Positions 1 to 5,810 of a stretch of 6,163 nt of DNA are shown here, in pieces. The stretch is from positions 1-6,163 of the forward strand of contig JAGAIH010000510.1 of the NCBI GenBank assembly GCA_017626655.1. The letters run 5' to 3'. The translations under genes and the position numbers were made by a program. Position 1 is the stretch's first letter. The number at the start of each line of letters is the position of its first letter. The notes beneath the pieces are model-generated. The model was not told where the DNA came from. It saw only the letters and a program-made list of their open reading frames with translations, and did no database searches. This DNA comes from Clostridia bacterium (GTDB taxonomy: Bacteria; Bacillota_A; Clostridia; Oscillospirales; CAG-272).

Positions 1-590
1 CCGTGACCTATGAGGGGGAGAGCGCGGTGCTGTCCTGTACCTCCCGCCTGTTTGCGGTGGACTTCGAGAAGAAGATCACCCCCGAGCCCGACGGCGCGCT
101 GGCCCTGACCTATACCCTCCGCAACCGCGGCCGCGAGGACTTCCCCTACGTCTGGGCCGCTCACTGCATGATGCGGGGCACCGACGATCTGCGGGTGGAG
201 ACCCCCTACCCCGCAGACGCCCCCGCCGCCTATATGTTCGGCCCCGAGGGGCGAGAGACCTTCCCCCGCGACCGTCTCATGGGTTATGCCCCTGGGCGCG
301 GCGCGGCGTACAAGTTCTACTTCACCGAGCCCACGAATGGCGGCTTCCTCCGCGCGGTCTACACCGAGTCTGGCCACTCATTCGAGATGGACTACCGCGA
401 CTCCGCCGCCGCCATCCCCTACGTGGGTCTGTGGCTCAACAACGGCTCCTTCAAGGACTACTACAACATCGCCCTGGAGTGCGCCTCCGCCCCCTACGAC
501 GCCCCCCATAAGGCCCTGGAGCATGGCTACTGCTCGGTCCTGCCCGCGGGGGAGGCCCTGACCTTTACGGTGCGGGTGCGGGTGAAATGA
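1..590 (+). CDS. Aldose 1-epimerase-like protein (galactose mutarotase fold), 3' part only
   Basis: The reading frame is open from the first complete codon at position 3 to the TGA at 588-590, giving 195 visible residues; the gene starts before the window. The GTG at position 3 has no ribosome site in view and is probably an internal valine. The chain reads as beta-sandwich sequence of the galactose mutarotase superfamily, whose members interconvert sugar anomers or act as sugar-phosphate epimerases in the cytoplasm. Two marks support this. The stretch FPYVWAAHCM (His at visible residue 54) sits where mutarotases carry a catalytic His. The stretch NIALEC (Glu at 159) sits where they carry the catalytic Glu, near the C-terminus and after PYVGLWLNN. 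The ending TFTVRVRVK looks like a normal final beta strand, so the 3' end is intact. A terminator follows 17 bp after the stop, so this gene closes its own transcription unit. The family call is fairly secure; the substrate is unknown. Confidence 0.72.
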   Translation, partial: VTYEGESAVLSCTSRLFAVDFEKKITPEPDGALALTYTLRNRGREDFPYVWAAHCMMRGTDDLRVETPYPADAPAAYMFGPEGRETFPRDRLMGYAPGRGAAYKFYFTEPTNGGFLRAVYTESGHSFEMDYRDSAAAIPYVGLWLNNGSFKDYYNIALECASAPYDAPHKALEHGYCSVLPAGEALTFTVRVRVK

Positions 591-607
591 CGTTTTCGGA
601 TCGATAT

Positions 608-641
608 GCCGTCTCCCGTTCGGGGGGCGGCTCTCGTTTTT
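608..641 (+). terminator. Rho-independent terminator after the epimerase-like gene
   Basis: A 10-bp stem is formed by GCCGTCTCCC (608-617) and GGGGGGCGGC (622-631), counting two G-U wobbles, around the four-base loop GTTC. It is followed by TCTCGTTTTT (632-641). The U-tract is imperfect because its first half is broken by C and G, but the stem is strong and lies 17 bp after the upstream stop. This separates the upstream transcript from the promoter at 694-722. Confidence 0.75.
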
Positions 642-693
642 GGGGAGAAAGCTTCGGTACGGGCGTTTTTGGCGGCAGATCGCCCAAATTCCA

Positions 694-722
694 TTGACAA
701 GACGCGGGTTTTGTGGTACAAT
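694..722 (+). promoter_or_regulatory. Sigma-70/sigma-A type promoter of the four-gene operon
   Basis: A perfect -35 box TTGACA (694-699) and a -10 box TACAAT (717-722, five of six consensus bases) are separated by exactly 17 bp. A TG dinucleotide at 714-715, one base before the -10 box, makes it an extended -10 element. Transcription would be expected to start near 728-730, leaving a leader of about 42 nt before the GTG at 771. It lies between the terminator and the first operon gene, which is the expected place. With so near-consensus a sequence, expression should be high unless repressed. Confidence 0.88.
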
Positions 723-733
723 TATCCTGTACC
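715..733. promoter_or_regulatory. Inverted repeat over the -10 box and start site, candidate operator
   Basis: GGTACA (715-720) and TGTACC (728-733) are perfect inverted arms separated by seven bases. The repeat covers the -10 box and the predicted transcription start, where a bound repressor would block RNA polymerase. A wider alternative pairing, CGGGT (704-708) with ACCCG (731-735), surrounds it. No regulator gene is in the window, so the binding protein is unknown. The symmetry is directly visible; the operator role is inference. Confidence 0.4.
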
Positions 734-741
734 CGTATTGG

Positions 742-767
742 GATCTTTGGGAGATCGAAAGGAGATC
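742..767 (+). repeat. Three GATC repeats at 11-bp spacing in the operon leader
   Basis: GATC occurs at 742-745, 753-756 and 764-767, exactly 11 bp apart, and the last two are embedded in the 8-bp direct repeat GGAGATCG (750-757 and 761-768). As RNA, GATCT (742-746) can pair with AGATC at 752-756, leaving the ribosome site free. It can instead pair with AGATC at 763-767, which touches the end of the Shine-Dalgarno sequence (758-764). The stems are only 5 bp, so a regulatory role is uncertain. Confidence 0.35.
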
Positions 768-770
768 GCC

Positions 771-1937
771 GTGAAATATCTGAACCGAGAAAAGCTGACC
801 GAGCTGCTTACCAAGCGCACCGCCGAGGACATGGCCGACGGCCGCATCGGCGGCACAGGCCTGTGCGTTATGCAGGAGGGAAAAGAGATCTATAAAGCCT
901 ATAACGGCAAGTGGAGCTACGGGCAGGATATCCCCCTGACCGCCGAGAACGGCGACGGGACCATCTTCCGCCTGGCCTCCATGACCAAGCCCATCACCGC
1001 CATCGCCGTCCTCATCCAGGTCAGCCGCGGCAAGCTGGGCCTGGATCAGCCCATCACCGACCTGCTCCCGCAGTTTGGGGATATGTGGGTGGGTGAGCTG
1101 AAGGACGACCAAGTGGTGGCCAAGGAGCCCGCCAAGCGTCTTCTGACCCCCCGCATCCTCCTGTCCCACCAGAACGGCCTCCATGCGGGAGACCTGGGCA
1201 ACCGTCAGGGGCTGGGCACGCCCGAGGATATGCAGGATCTCGCCCACATCGTGGACTACTTCTCCACCCTCAAGCTGGACTTCCAGCCCACCGAGGCCCA
1301 GATGTACAGCGCCACCGCCGCCTTCGATGTCTGCGCCCGCCTGGTGGAGCTGACCTCGGGGATGCCCTACAACGGGTTCGTCACCAAGGAGATCTTTGAG
1401 CCTCTGGGCATGAACAATACCACCTTCACCCCCTCCGATGAGCAGTGGAGCCGCTTCATCATCATGCACAGCCGCCGCGAGGAGGATGGCATTGGTGTCA
1501 GCGAGGACGGTGCGACCCATCCCGGCTGTATCTTTGAGAACTTCCCCTTGACCTGGTTCTCGGGCGGCGCGGGGCTCGCGTCCACCCTCCCCGATTACGT
1601 GAAATTCGCCGAGATGCTGGTCAATTTCGGCCGCCTTCCCGACGGCACTCAGCTGGTCCCCGAGGAATTGATCCGGGAGATGGGCACCCCCTGGGTCCCC
1701 TTCGAGATCATGCCCGCCTGGGAGCGCTGGGGCCTGGGCGTCCGCGTCATCACCGACGAGCGCCACTGGCTCCCCGTCACCACCTTCGGCTGGAGCGGTG
1801 CCTACGGCTCCCACTTCTGGGTGGATCCCGTCAATAAGATCACCGCAGTATACATGAAGAATTCCCGCTACGACGGCGGCGCGGGATCCCAGACCTCTAT
1901 CCACTTCGAGCAGGACGTCTACGCCTGCCTGGAGTAA
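771..1937 (+). CDS. Serine hydrolase of the class C beta-lactamase/esterase family, cytoplasmic
   Basis: This encodes 388 residues, a normal length for the beta-lactamase-related family (Pfam Beta-lactamase, PF00144), which includes esterases, DD-peptidases and class C lactamases. The start is the GTG at 771, with AAAGGAG at 758-764 six bases upstream and about 42 nt after the predicted transcription start. The upstream in-frame ATG at 606 lies before the promoter and is excluded. The catalytic Ser-x-x-Lys is S70-M-T-K73 in FRLASMTKPI. The second motif, usually Tyr-x-Asn, is Y179-S-A. The third, usually Lys/His-Thr-Gly, is G340-W-S-G, a change also seen in esterase-like members. There is no signal peptide or membrane segment, so a periplasmic antibiotic-resistance role is unlikely. 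Being first in an operon with a polysaccharide lyase and a glycosidase suggests removal of acyl or ester groups from a glycan. The family is secure; the substrate is inference. Confidence 0.9.
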   Translation: MKYLNREKLTELLTKRTAEDMADGRIGGTGLCVMQEGKEIYKAYNGKWSYGQDIPLTAENGDGTIFRLASMTKPITAIAVLIQVSRGKLGLDQPITDLLPQFGDMWVGELKDDQVVAKEPAKRLLTPRILLSHQNGLHAGDLGNRQGLGTPEDMQDLAHIVDYFSTLKLDFQPTEAQMYSATAAFDVCARLVELTSGMPYNGFVTKEIFEPLGMNNTTFTPSDEQWSRFIIMHSRREEDGIGVSEDGATHPGCIFENFPLTWFSGGAGLASTLPDYVKFAEMLVNFGRLPDGTQLVPEELIREMGTPWVPFEIMPAWERWGLGVRVITDERHWLPVTTFGWSGAYGSHFWVDPVNKITAVYMKNSRYDGGAGSQTSIHFEQDVYACLE

Positions 1938-1942
1938 GGAGG
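1936..1942 (+). promoter_or_regulatory. Ribosome binding site fused to the upstream stop codon
   Basis: AAGGAGG ends five bases before the ATG at 1948 and shares its two leading A bases with the TAA (1935-1937) of the serine hydrolase gene. A ribosome terminating there covers the next initiation region, which favours coupled translation. Confidence 0.8.
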
Positions 1943-1947
1943 CCGCC

Positions 1948-3954
1948 ATGCTGACGACCTGTGAGAAGCTGTTCTGTGAGGCGTTGGATCGGCGTATCCC
2001 GGAACTGGCAGATATCGACTTGACCTTCCGCGAAAGAGGCGTGGAGGCGGCGGAGAAGCAGCTGGCCGACTATATCCGCGCCTCCTTGCGGACGGAGGAC
2101 TACTTTACCATTCCGTACCACGGGCGTGAGAACGCCTGGTCATGCCCCGGCGACGACGACTTTGCCGCCGCCGAGAAGATCATGGCAGGCGAACTCTGCT
2201 CGGTGGGCTTCCCTCATAAATTCCCTGACACCGCCCACGTGGATTGGGGATCCAATCCCACGCCCAACGGCTACGCAGAGTGGACGTGGCAGCTCTCACG
2301 CCACCACGAATGGCGGTGCTTGGGGTACTGCTACCGCCACAGGAAGGACGAAAGGTATGCCAAGGCCTTCGTGGAGCTCATGATGAGCTGGTGTCAGCAG
2401 GCCGAGTGCCCCGTGGACGCGCCCTTCTACCAGACCAAGTGCTGGCGCACCATCGAGGCGGGCATCCGCATGACCCTCAACTGGCATTACGCCTTTTTCG
2501 CTTTCATCCACTCTCCCCATATGACGGATCACGTCATCACCACCTTCATTCGCTCCATCTGCGACCATGGCTATCGCCTGCGAAACTTCGGCAGTGGCGG
2601 CGGGAACTGGCGAGCCATGGAGATGGCGGGACTGGCCCATATCGCCATGCTCTATCCCTTCCTGCAAGAGGCCGAGGCATGGGGCAAGCGTGCTTTTTCG
2701 GTGCTGGAGACCGAGCTGGACAGCCAGATCTACGCCGACGGCTTCCAGTTCGAGCTGTCCACCAATTACCACGACGTGGTCATCGTGAACTACCACCGCG
2801 TGTTTGCCACCGCCCGCGCCATGGGGTATCCCGTCCCTGCGGGGCTGGCTCAGAAGCTGCTCCGGCTCTTAGAGCTGGACATCAACATCGTCTGTCCCGA
2901 TGGCAAATACCCCGACCTCAACGACGGCGGACGGGGAGAGCTGGCCTGTTGGTGCAGGATCGGACAGAACTATTTCCCCGATCATCCCGCCCTCCGCTAC
3001 TTTGCCACCGAGGGCCGCGAGGGCGAGCCCCCTGCGTATACCTCCGTCGCGCTCCCCTATTCGGGTCTGGCCTTTATGAGGACGGGCTGGGGGAAAGACG
3101 ACCTCTGGTGCTTCCTCGACGCGGGTGACTTTGGCAGAGGCCACCAGCACGAGGACAAGCTCAACGTCCTGCTCTTCGCCTATGGTAAGGACCTCCTGCC
3201 CGATGCGGGCAACTACGCCTACGACGACTCGGATATGCGCCGCTTCGTGCTGGACACCCGCTCCCACAACTGCGCTCTGGTGGACGACGCGGGGCAGAAC
3301 CGCCGAGGCCGCTACTCCTGGCGGGACGAGCCTTTGGATGGCTACGCGGGGATGAAGTGGAGCTTTTCTCCCTCTGTGGATACGGCGGAGGGGGTTTATG
3401 ACCAGGGGTTCGGCACAAATTACCTGCCCGTGACGCATAGCCGCAAGCTCATCCTTTTCAAGGAGGGTCTTGCGGGCAGTCAGCCCTTTGCCCTGGTGTT
3501 GGATCGCTTTATCGCCGAGGACGGGGAGGCTCACACCTTCGCTCCCTCCTACCAGCTGGGCTTTGAGCCTTATACCGACGACGGCACCCGCTTCACCGTT
3601 GACCATGGCGACGGCGTGAGCTTTACGCTCACGGCCTCGGTCCCCCATGCTGTGGTGACGGGTCAGACCGAGCCTGTATTCCTGGGCTGGCGTAAGAGGT
3701 ACGAGGCTGCCACCGCCGCCAATGAACCGGTTCCCGCCCCCTGCGTGCGCTATCCCGTGAGGGGGATCACCGCCCGTGTGGTTACGGCTCTCTGTCCCTG
3801 CAAGGGAGACGGAAAGACCGTAGCCGCTGTTAAGGCCTCCCGCGACGCGGCGGATACCGCCGTTACGTTGCGCTTCGATGACGGGACCGAAGCTTTGATC
3901 CGCGAGGAGGACTATCCCTGCTCTGAAGGATCTCCGGATAAACTGTACCGATAA
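1948..3954 (+). CDS. Heparinase II/III family polysaccharide lyase, cytoplasmic
   Basis: The 668-residue protein has the two-part build of the family. Residues about 90-330 form the alpha-helical toroid (Hepar_II_III_N-like), and about 365-650 form the beta-sheet domain (Hepar_II_III, PF07940). The family cleaves uronate-containing glycans by beta-elimination, leaving an unsaturated uronic acid. Candidate active-site residues are N220 in GGGNWRAMEM, Y274 in FELSTNYHDV and H399 in FGRGHQHEDKL, with H401, D403 and H440 (RSHNC) nearby. The 54-residue gap from N220 to Y274 equals that between the catalytic Asn and Tyr I recall for Pedobacter heparinase III (PL12). The start at 1948 has AAGGAGG five bases upstream and follows the previous stop by 10 bp. 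No signal peptide is visible, unlike the secreted heparinases, so it should act on imported oligosaccharides. The fold assignment is strong. The substrate (alginate, glycosaminoglycan, or another uronate glycan) cannot be told from sequence alone. Confidence 0.9.
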   Translation: MLTTCEKLFCEALDRRIPELADIDLTFRERGVEAAEKQLADYIRASLRTEDYFTIPYHGRENAWSCPGDDDFAAAEKIMAGELCSVGFPHKFPDTAHVDWGSNPTPNGYAEWTWQLSRHHEWRCLGYCYRHRKDERYAKAFVELMMSWCQQAECPVDAPFYQTKCWRTIEAGIRMTLNWHYAFFAFIHSPHMTDHVITTFIRSICDHGYRLRNFGSGGGNWRAMEMAGLAHIAMLYPFLQEAEAWGKRAFSVLETELDSQIYADGFQFELSTNYHDVVIVNYHRVFATARAMGYPVPAGLAQKLLRLLELDINIVCPDGKYPDLNDGGRGELACWCRIGQNYFPDHPALRYFATEGREGEPPAYTSVALPYSGLAFMRTGWGKDDLWCFLDAGDFGRGHQHEDKLNVLLFAYGKDLLPDAGNYAYDDSDMRRFVLDTRSHNCALVDDAGQNRRGRYSWRDEPLDGYAGMKWSFSPSVDTAEGVYDQGFGTNYLPVTHSRKLILFKEGLAGSQPFALVLDRFIAEDGEAHTFAPSYQLGFEPYTDDGTRFTVDHGDGVSFTLTASVPHAVVTGQTEPVFLGWRKRYEAATAANEPVPAPCVRYPVRGITARVVTALCPCKGDGKTVAAVKASRDAADTAVTLRFDDGTEALIREEDYPCSEGSPDKLYR

Positions 3955-3960
3955 AGGAGA
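3953..3960 (+). promoter_or_regulatory. Ribosome binding site fused to the upstream stop codon
   Basis: AAAGGAGA ends seven bases before the ATG at 3968. Its first two A bases are the last two of the TAA stop (3952-3954) of the lyase gene, repeating the arrangement at 1935-1942. Confidence 0.78.
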
Positions 3961-3967
3961 ACAGATC

Positions 3968-5314
3968 ATGCTCATAAAGCATATTTTCGACCGCGCCGAG
4001 CTGGACGAGCGTATTGAACGCTCCTATGACCGCCTGCTGGGGGACTACTACCAGATGCCCGCCGTCTTCCAGGAATACGGCGCCGACTGGCCCGGAGACA
4101 AGGAGGGCCGCGCCCTGCTGGCCTTCGTCAGCCACTACAAGATGACGGGGAAGATCAACCCCTGCATGGAGGCTCTGATGGAGGCCCTCCCCAAGTACAC
4201 CAACGAGCATCTTTACTTCGACCCCAAGCAGGACCCCGTGATCCACGAGCAGCAGCTCTCGGGCCATTCCTGGTATCTGCGGGGACTCTGCGAGCATTAC
4301 GAGCAGTTCGGAGACGAATTTTCCCTGACCGCTCTGAAGTCAGTCACCGAGCATCTCTTCCTCCCCACGGCGGGGCGTTACCGCACCTACCCCGTGAGCC
4401 GCGACCCCAAGCACCTCAACGAGGGGGGTGTCAGCGGTCACTCGGCCACCCTGCTGGAGGGCTGGCAGCTCTCCACCGACGTGGGCTGTGCCTTCATGGC
4501 CATCGACGGCTTGTCCCACGTCTACAAGATCACAAGGGATGAGCGGGTGAAGGACCTGTTGGACGAGATGATCGAGGTCTACTCCGCCATCGACAAGGTC
4601 ACCCTCCGCGCCCAGACCCACTGCACCCTCACCGCCGCCCGTGGTATGCTCCGTATGTATAGCGAGACGCTTGACGAGTCCTACCTGGCCCGCGCCAAGG
4701 GCATTTACGATCTCTACACTGTGGGGGGCGGCATGGATCTCACCTACCAGAACCTCAACTGGTGGGGGCGTCCCAACACCTGGACCGAGCCCTGCGCCAT
4801 CGTGGATTCTATTATGGTAGCCCTCATCCTCTACGAGATCACCAAGGAGGAGCCCTACCGCCGGATGGCCGCCCGCATCTGCCACAACGGTCTGGCCACC
4901 GCCCAAAGACCCAACGGCGGCGCGGGGACGGATTCGGTGGTGTATCTCCCCTACGGGGACTTCCCCGGTGTCACCGACCAGTACATGACGGGCTACGAGG
5001 CCCCCTTCTGCTGTACCATGCGGCTGTGCGAGGGCCTGTGGTTCATTTCGGAGCATACCGACCTCTTGTGGTATGAGACCGACGAGGACGGGCAGGGTAA
5101 CCTCATCCCCACCCGCGACGAATACGGCCGCTACATGAGCGGGGACATCCTGCTGGCCGAGCCCACCCTCGACCCCGCCGTGGAGGCCGAGTCGGGCTGG
5201 AAGCTCCCCGAAGCGGTCACCGAGGCCGACGGGCATAAGCTCCTGCCCCTCATCAAGTACTACAAGACCCCCGATGCCGTGGCGGTCGCTCTGCGGCAGA
5301 AGGTCGTATTTTAA
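3968..5314 (+). CDS. Short GH127-like (beta-L-arabinofuranosidase superfamily) glycosidase
   Basis: The 448-residue protein resembles the (alpha/alpha)-barrel of glycoside hydrolase family 127 (old name DUF1680, PF07944). Known members are cysteine glycosidases in which a zinc ion, held by a Glu-x-Cys pair and two adjacent Cys, activates one of those Cys as nucleophile. Here the set is E274-P-C276 (TWTEPCAIVD) and C348-C349 (APFCCTMRLCEG), about 74 residues apart. The helical repeat pattern between about 100 and 310 fits the barrel. Known GH127 enzymes are usually well over 600 residues with C-terminal beta domains; here only about 100 residues follow the CC motif, so those domains are missing or minimal. 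No clear Glu stands about 16 residues before E274, where I recall the acid/base Glu of HypBA1. No signal peptide is seen. The start at 3968 has AAAGGAGA seven bases upstream. Superfamily membership is likely; arabinofuranosidase activity is not established. Confidence 0.78.
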   Translation: MLIKHIFDRAELDERIERSYDRLLGDYYQMPAVFQEYGADWPGDKEGRALLAFVSHYKMTGKINPCMEALMEALPKYTNEHLYFDPKQDPVIHEQQLSGHSWYLRGLCEHYEQFGDEFSLTALKSVTEHLFLPTAGRYRTYPVSRDPKHLNEGGVSGHSATLLEGWQLSTDVGCAFMAIDGLSHVYKITRDERVKDLLDEMIEVYSAIDKVTLRAQTHCTLTAARGMLRMYSETLDESYLARAKGIYDLYTVGGGMDLTYQNLNWWGRPNTWTEPCAIVDSIMVALILYEITKEEPYRRMAARICHNGLATAQRPNGGAGTDSVVYLPYGDFPGVTDQYMTGYEAPFCCTMRLCEGLWFISEHTDLLWYETDEDGQGNLIPTRDEYGRYMSGDILLAEPTLDPAVEAESGWKLPEAVTEADGHKLLPLIKYYKTPDAVAVALRQKVVF

Positions 5315-5320
5315 GGAGGA
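5313..5320 (+). promoter_or_regulatory. Ribosome binding site fused to the upstream stop codon
   Basis: AAGGAGGA ends seven bases before the ATG at 5328 and overlaps the TAA (5312-5314) of the GH127-like gene. It fixes the VOC start at 5328 rather than at any in-frame codon inside the upstream gene. Confidence 0.8.
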
Positions 5321-5327
5321 ATCTACC

Positions 5328-5762
5328 ATGTCCAACACCGTCATCAAGGGCCTGGGCTACGCCCACATGGCCATCGCCGCCAAGGACTTCGACAAGTCTC
5401 TGGCCTTCTACAAGGCTCTCGGTCTCACCGTCTACACCCAGTGGGGTACGGGAGACACCCGCATCGCGCTCCTCGACATGGGCGACGGTACTCTGGTGGA
5501 GCTCTTCGCAAAGCCCACCCTGAACACCGAAAAGGTGGCGGGTCTGGAGGACGGCAACCCCTTCCTCCACTTTGCCTTCTCCGCCCAGAACGTGGATGAG
5601 GCCTACCGCATCGCCCTGGAGGCGGGGGCTATCTCGGTCAAGGCCCCCTGTGAGGTGCCGCTGGACTCCCATCCCCTGCGCCTGACTCTCCGCGTGGCCT
5701 TCGTCAAGGGCCCCTCGGGGGAGGAGCTGGAGTTCTTCAAGACCGTGGTCAAGACCATCTGA
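5328..5762 (+). CDS. VOC (glyoxalase/bleomycin-resistance fold) family protein
   Basis: The 144-residue protein is the usual size for a single-chain vicinal oxygen chelate protein with two beta-alpha-beta-beta-beta modules. These proteins bind a divalent metal and act on small oxygenated compounds such as methylglyoxal adducts, methylmalonyl-CoA or catechols. Likely metal ligands fall at the expected strand positions: H13 (GLGYAHMAIA), E58 (GTLVELFAKP), H81 (PFLHFAFSA) and E135 (GPSGEELEFFK). The module pattern FDKSLAFYKALGL in the first half and VDEAYRIALEAGA in the second is typical. The ATG at 5328 has AAGGAGGA seven bases upstream and follows the preceding stop by 13 bp, making this the fourth gene of the operon. 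Its place beside a polysaccharide lyase suggests a role with a sugar-derived carbonyl or with detoxification, but this is inference and the family is too broad to name a reaction. Confidence 0.85.
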   Translation: MSNTVIKGLGYAHMAIAAKDFDKSLAFYKALGLTVYTQWGTGDTRIALLDMGDGTLVELFAKPTLNTEKVAGLEDGNPFLHFAFSAQNVDEAYRIALEAGAISVKAPCEVPLDSHPLRLTLRVAFVKGPSGEELEFFKTVVKTI

Positions 5763-5768
5763 AAAAAG

Positions 5769-5800
5769 AAACAGAAAGTTTATTTTGAAACGAAAGGTTT
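5769..5800. repeat. Two AAAC-N5-GTTT inverted repeats, 19 bp apart
   Basis: AAAC (5769-5772) pairs with GTTT (5778-5781), and AAAC (5788-5791) pairs with GTTT (5797-5800), each around five bases. The two copies start 19 bp apart in the AT-rich gap before the lipoprotein gene, and together form an imperfect 14-bp direct repeat beginning GAAAC. I see no clear promoter or terminator in this gap. The pattern could be a pair of protein binding sites or simple low-complexity sequence. Confidence 0.25.
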
Positions 5801-5810
5801 GCAATTTGCC

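Noticed and set aside
661..690. A second hairpin (about 668-674 with 681-688) after the terminator
   Set aside because: The stem has a bulge and no T-tract follows it on either strand in the right direction, so it is not supported as a terminator.
606..770. In-frame extension of the serine hydrolase to the ATG at 606
   Set aside because: The added 55 codons would contain the terminator and promoter, and the transcript starts after them; the GTG at 771 has a good ribosome site.
378..1949. A 523-residue open frame on the - strand across the serine hydrolase and the intergenic region
   Set aside because: It is antisense to a gene with clear catalytic motifs, runs through the terminator and promoter, and is low-complexity Gly/Ala/Val/Leu/His sequence. 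Long stop-free antisense frames are expected where the sense gene rarely uses TTA, CTA and TCA codons.
2244..3128. A 294-residue + strand frame inside the lyase gene
   Set aside because: Out-of-frame shadow rich in Arg, Pro and His, with no ribosome site and no domain.
2869..3975. A 368-residue open frame on the - strand within the lyase gene
   Set aside because: Antisense shadow of the lyase, with no recognisable domain; explained by the same codon bias.
5274..5327. In-frame extension of the VOC protein into the end of the GH127-like gene
   Set aside because: It would overlap the upstream gene with no ribosome site, while the ATG at 5328 has AAGGAGGA seven bases upstream and begins the normal VOC fold.
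5785..5810. TTGAAA at 5785-5790 as a -35 box for the lipoprotein gene
   Set aside because: The matching -10 position would fall on or after the start codon and shows no TATAAT-like sequence.
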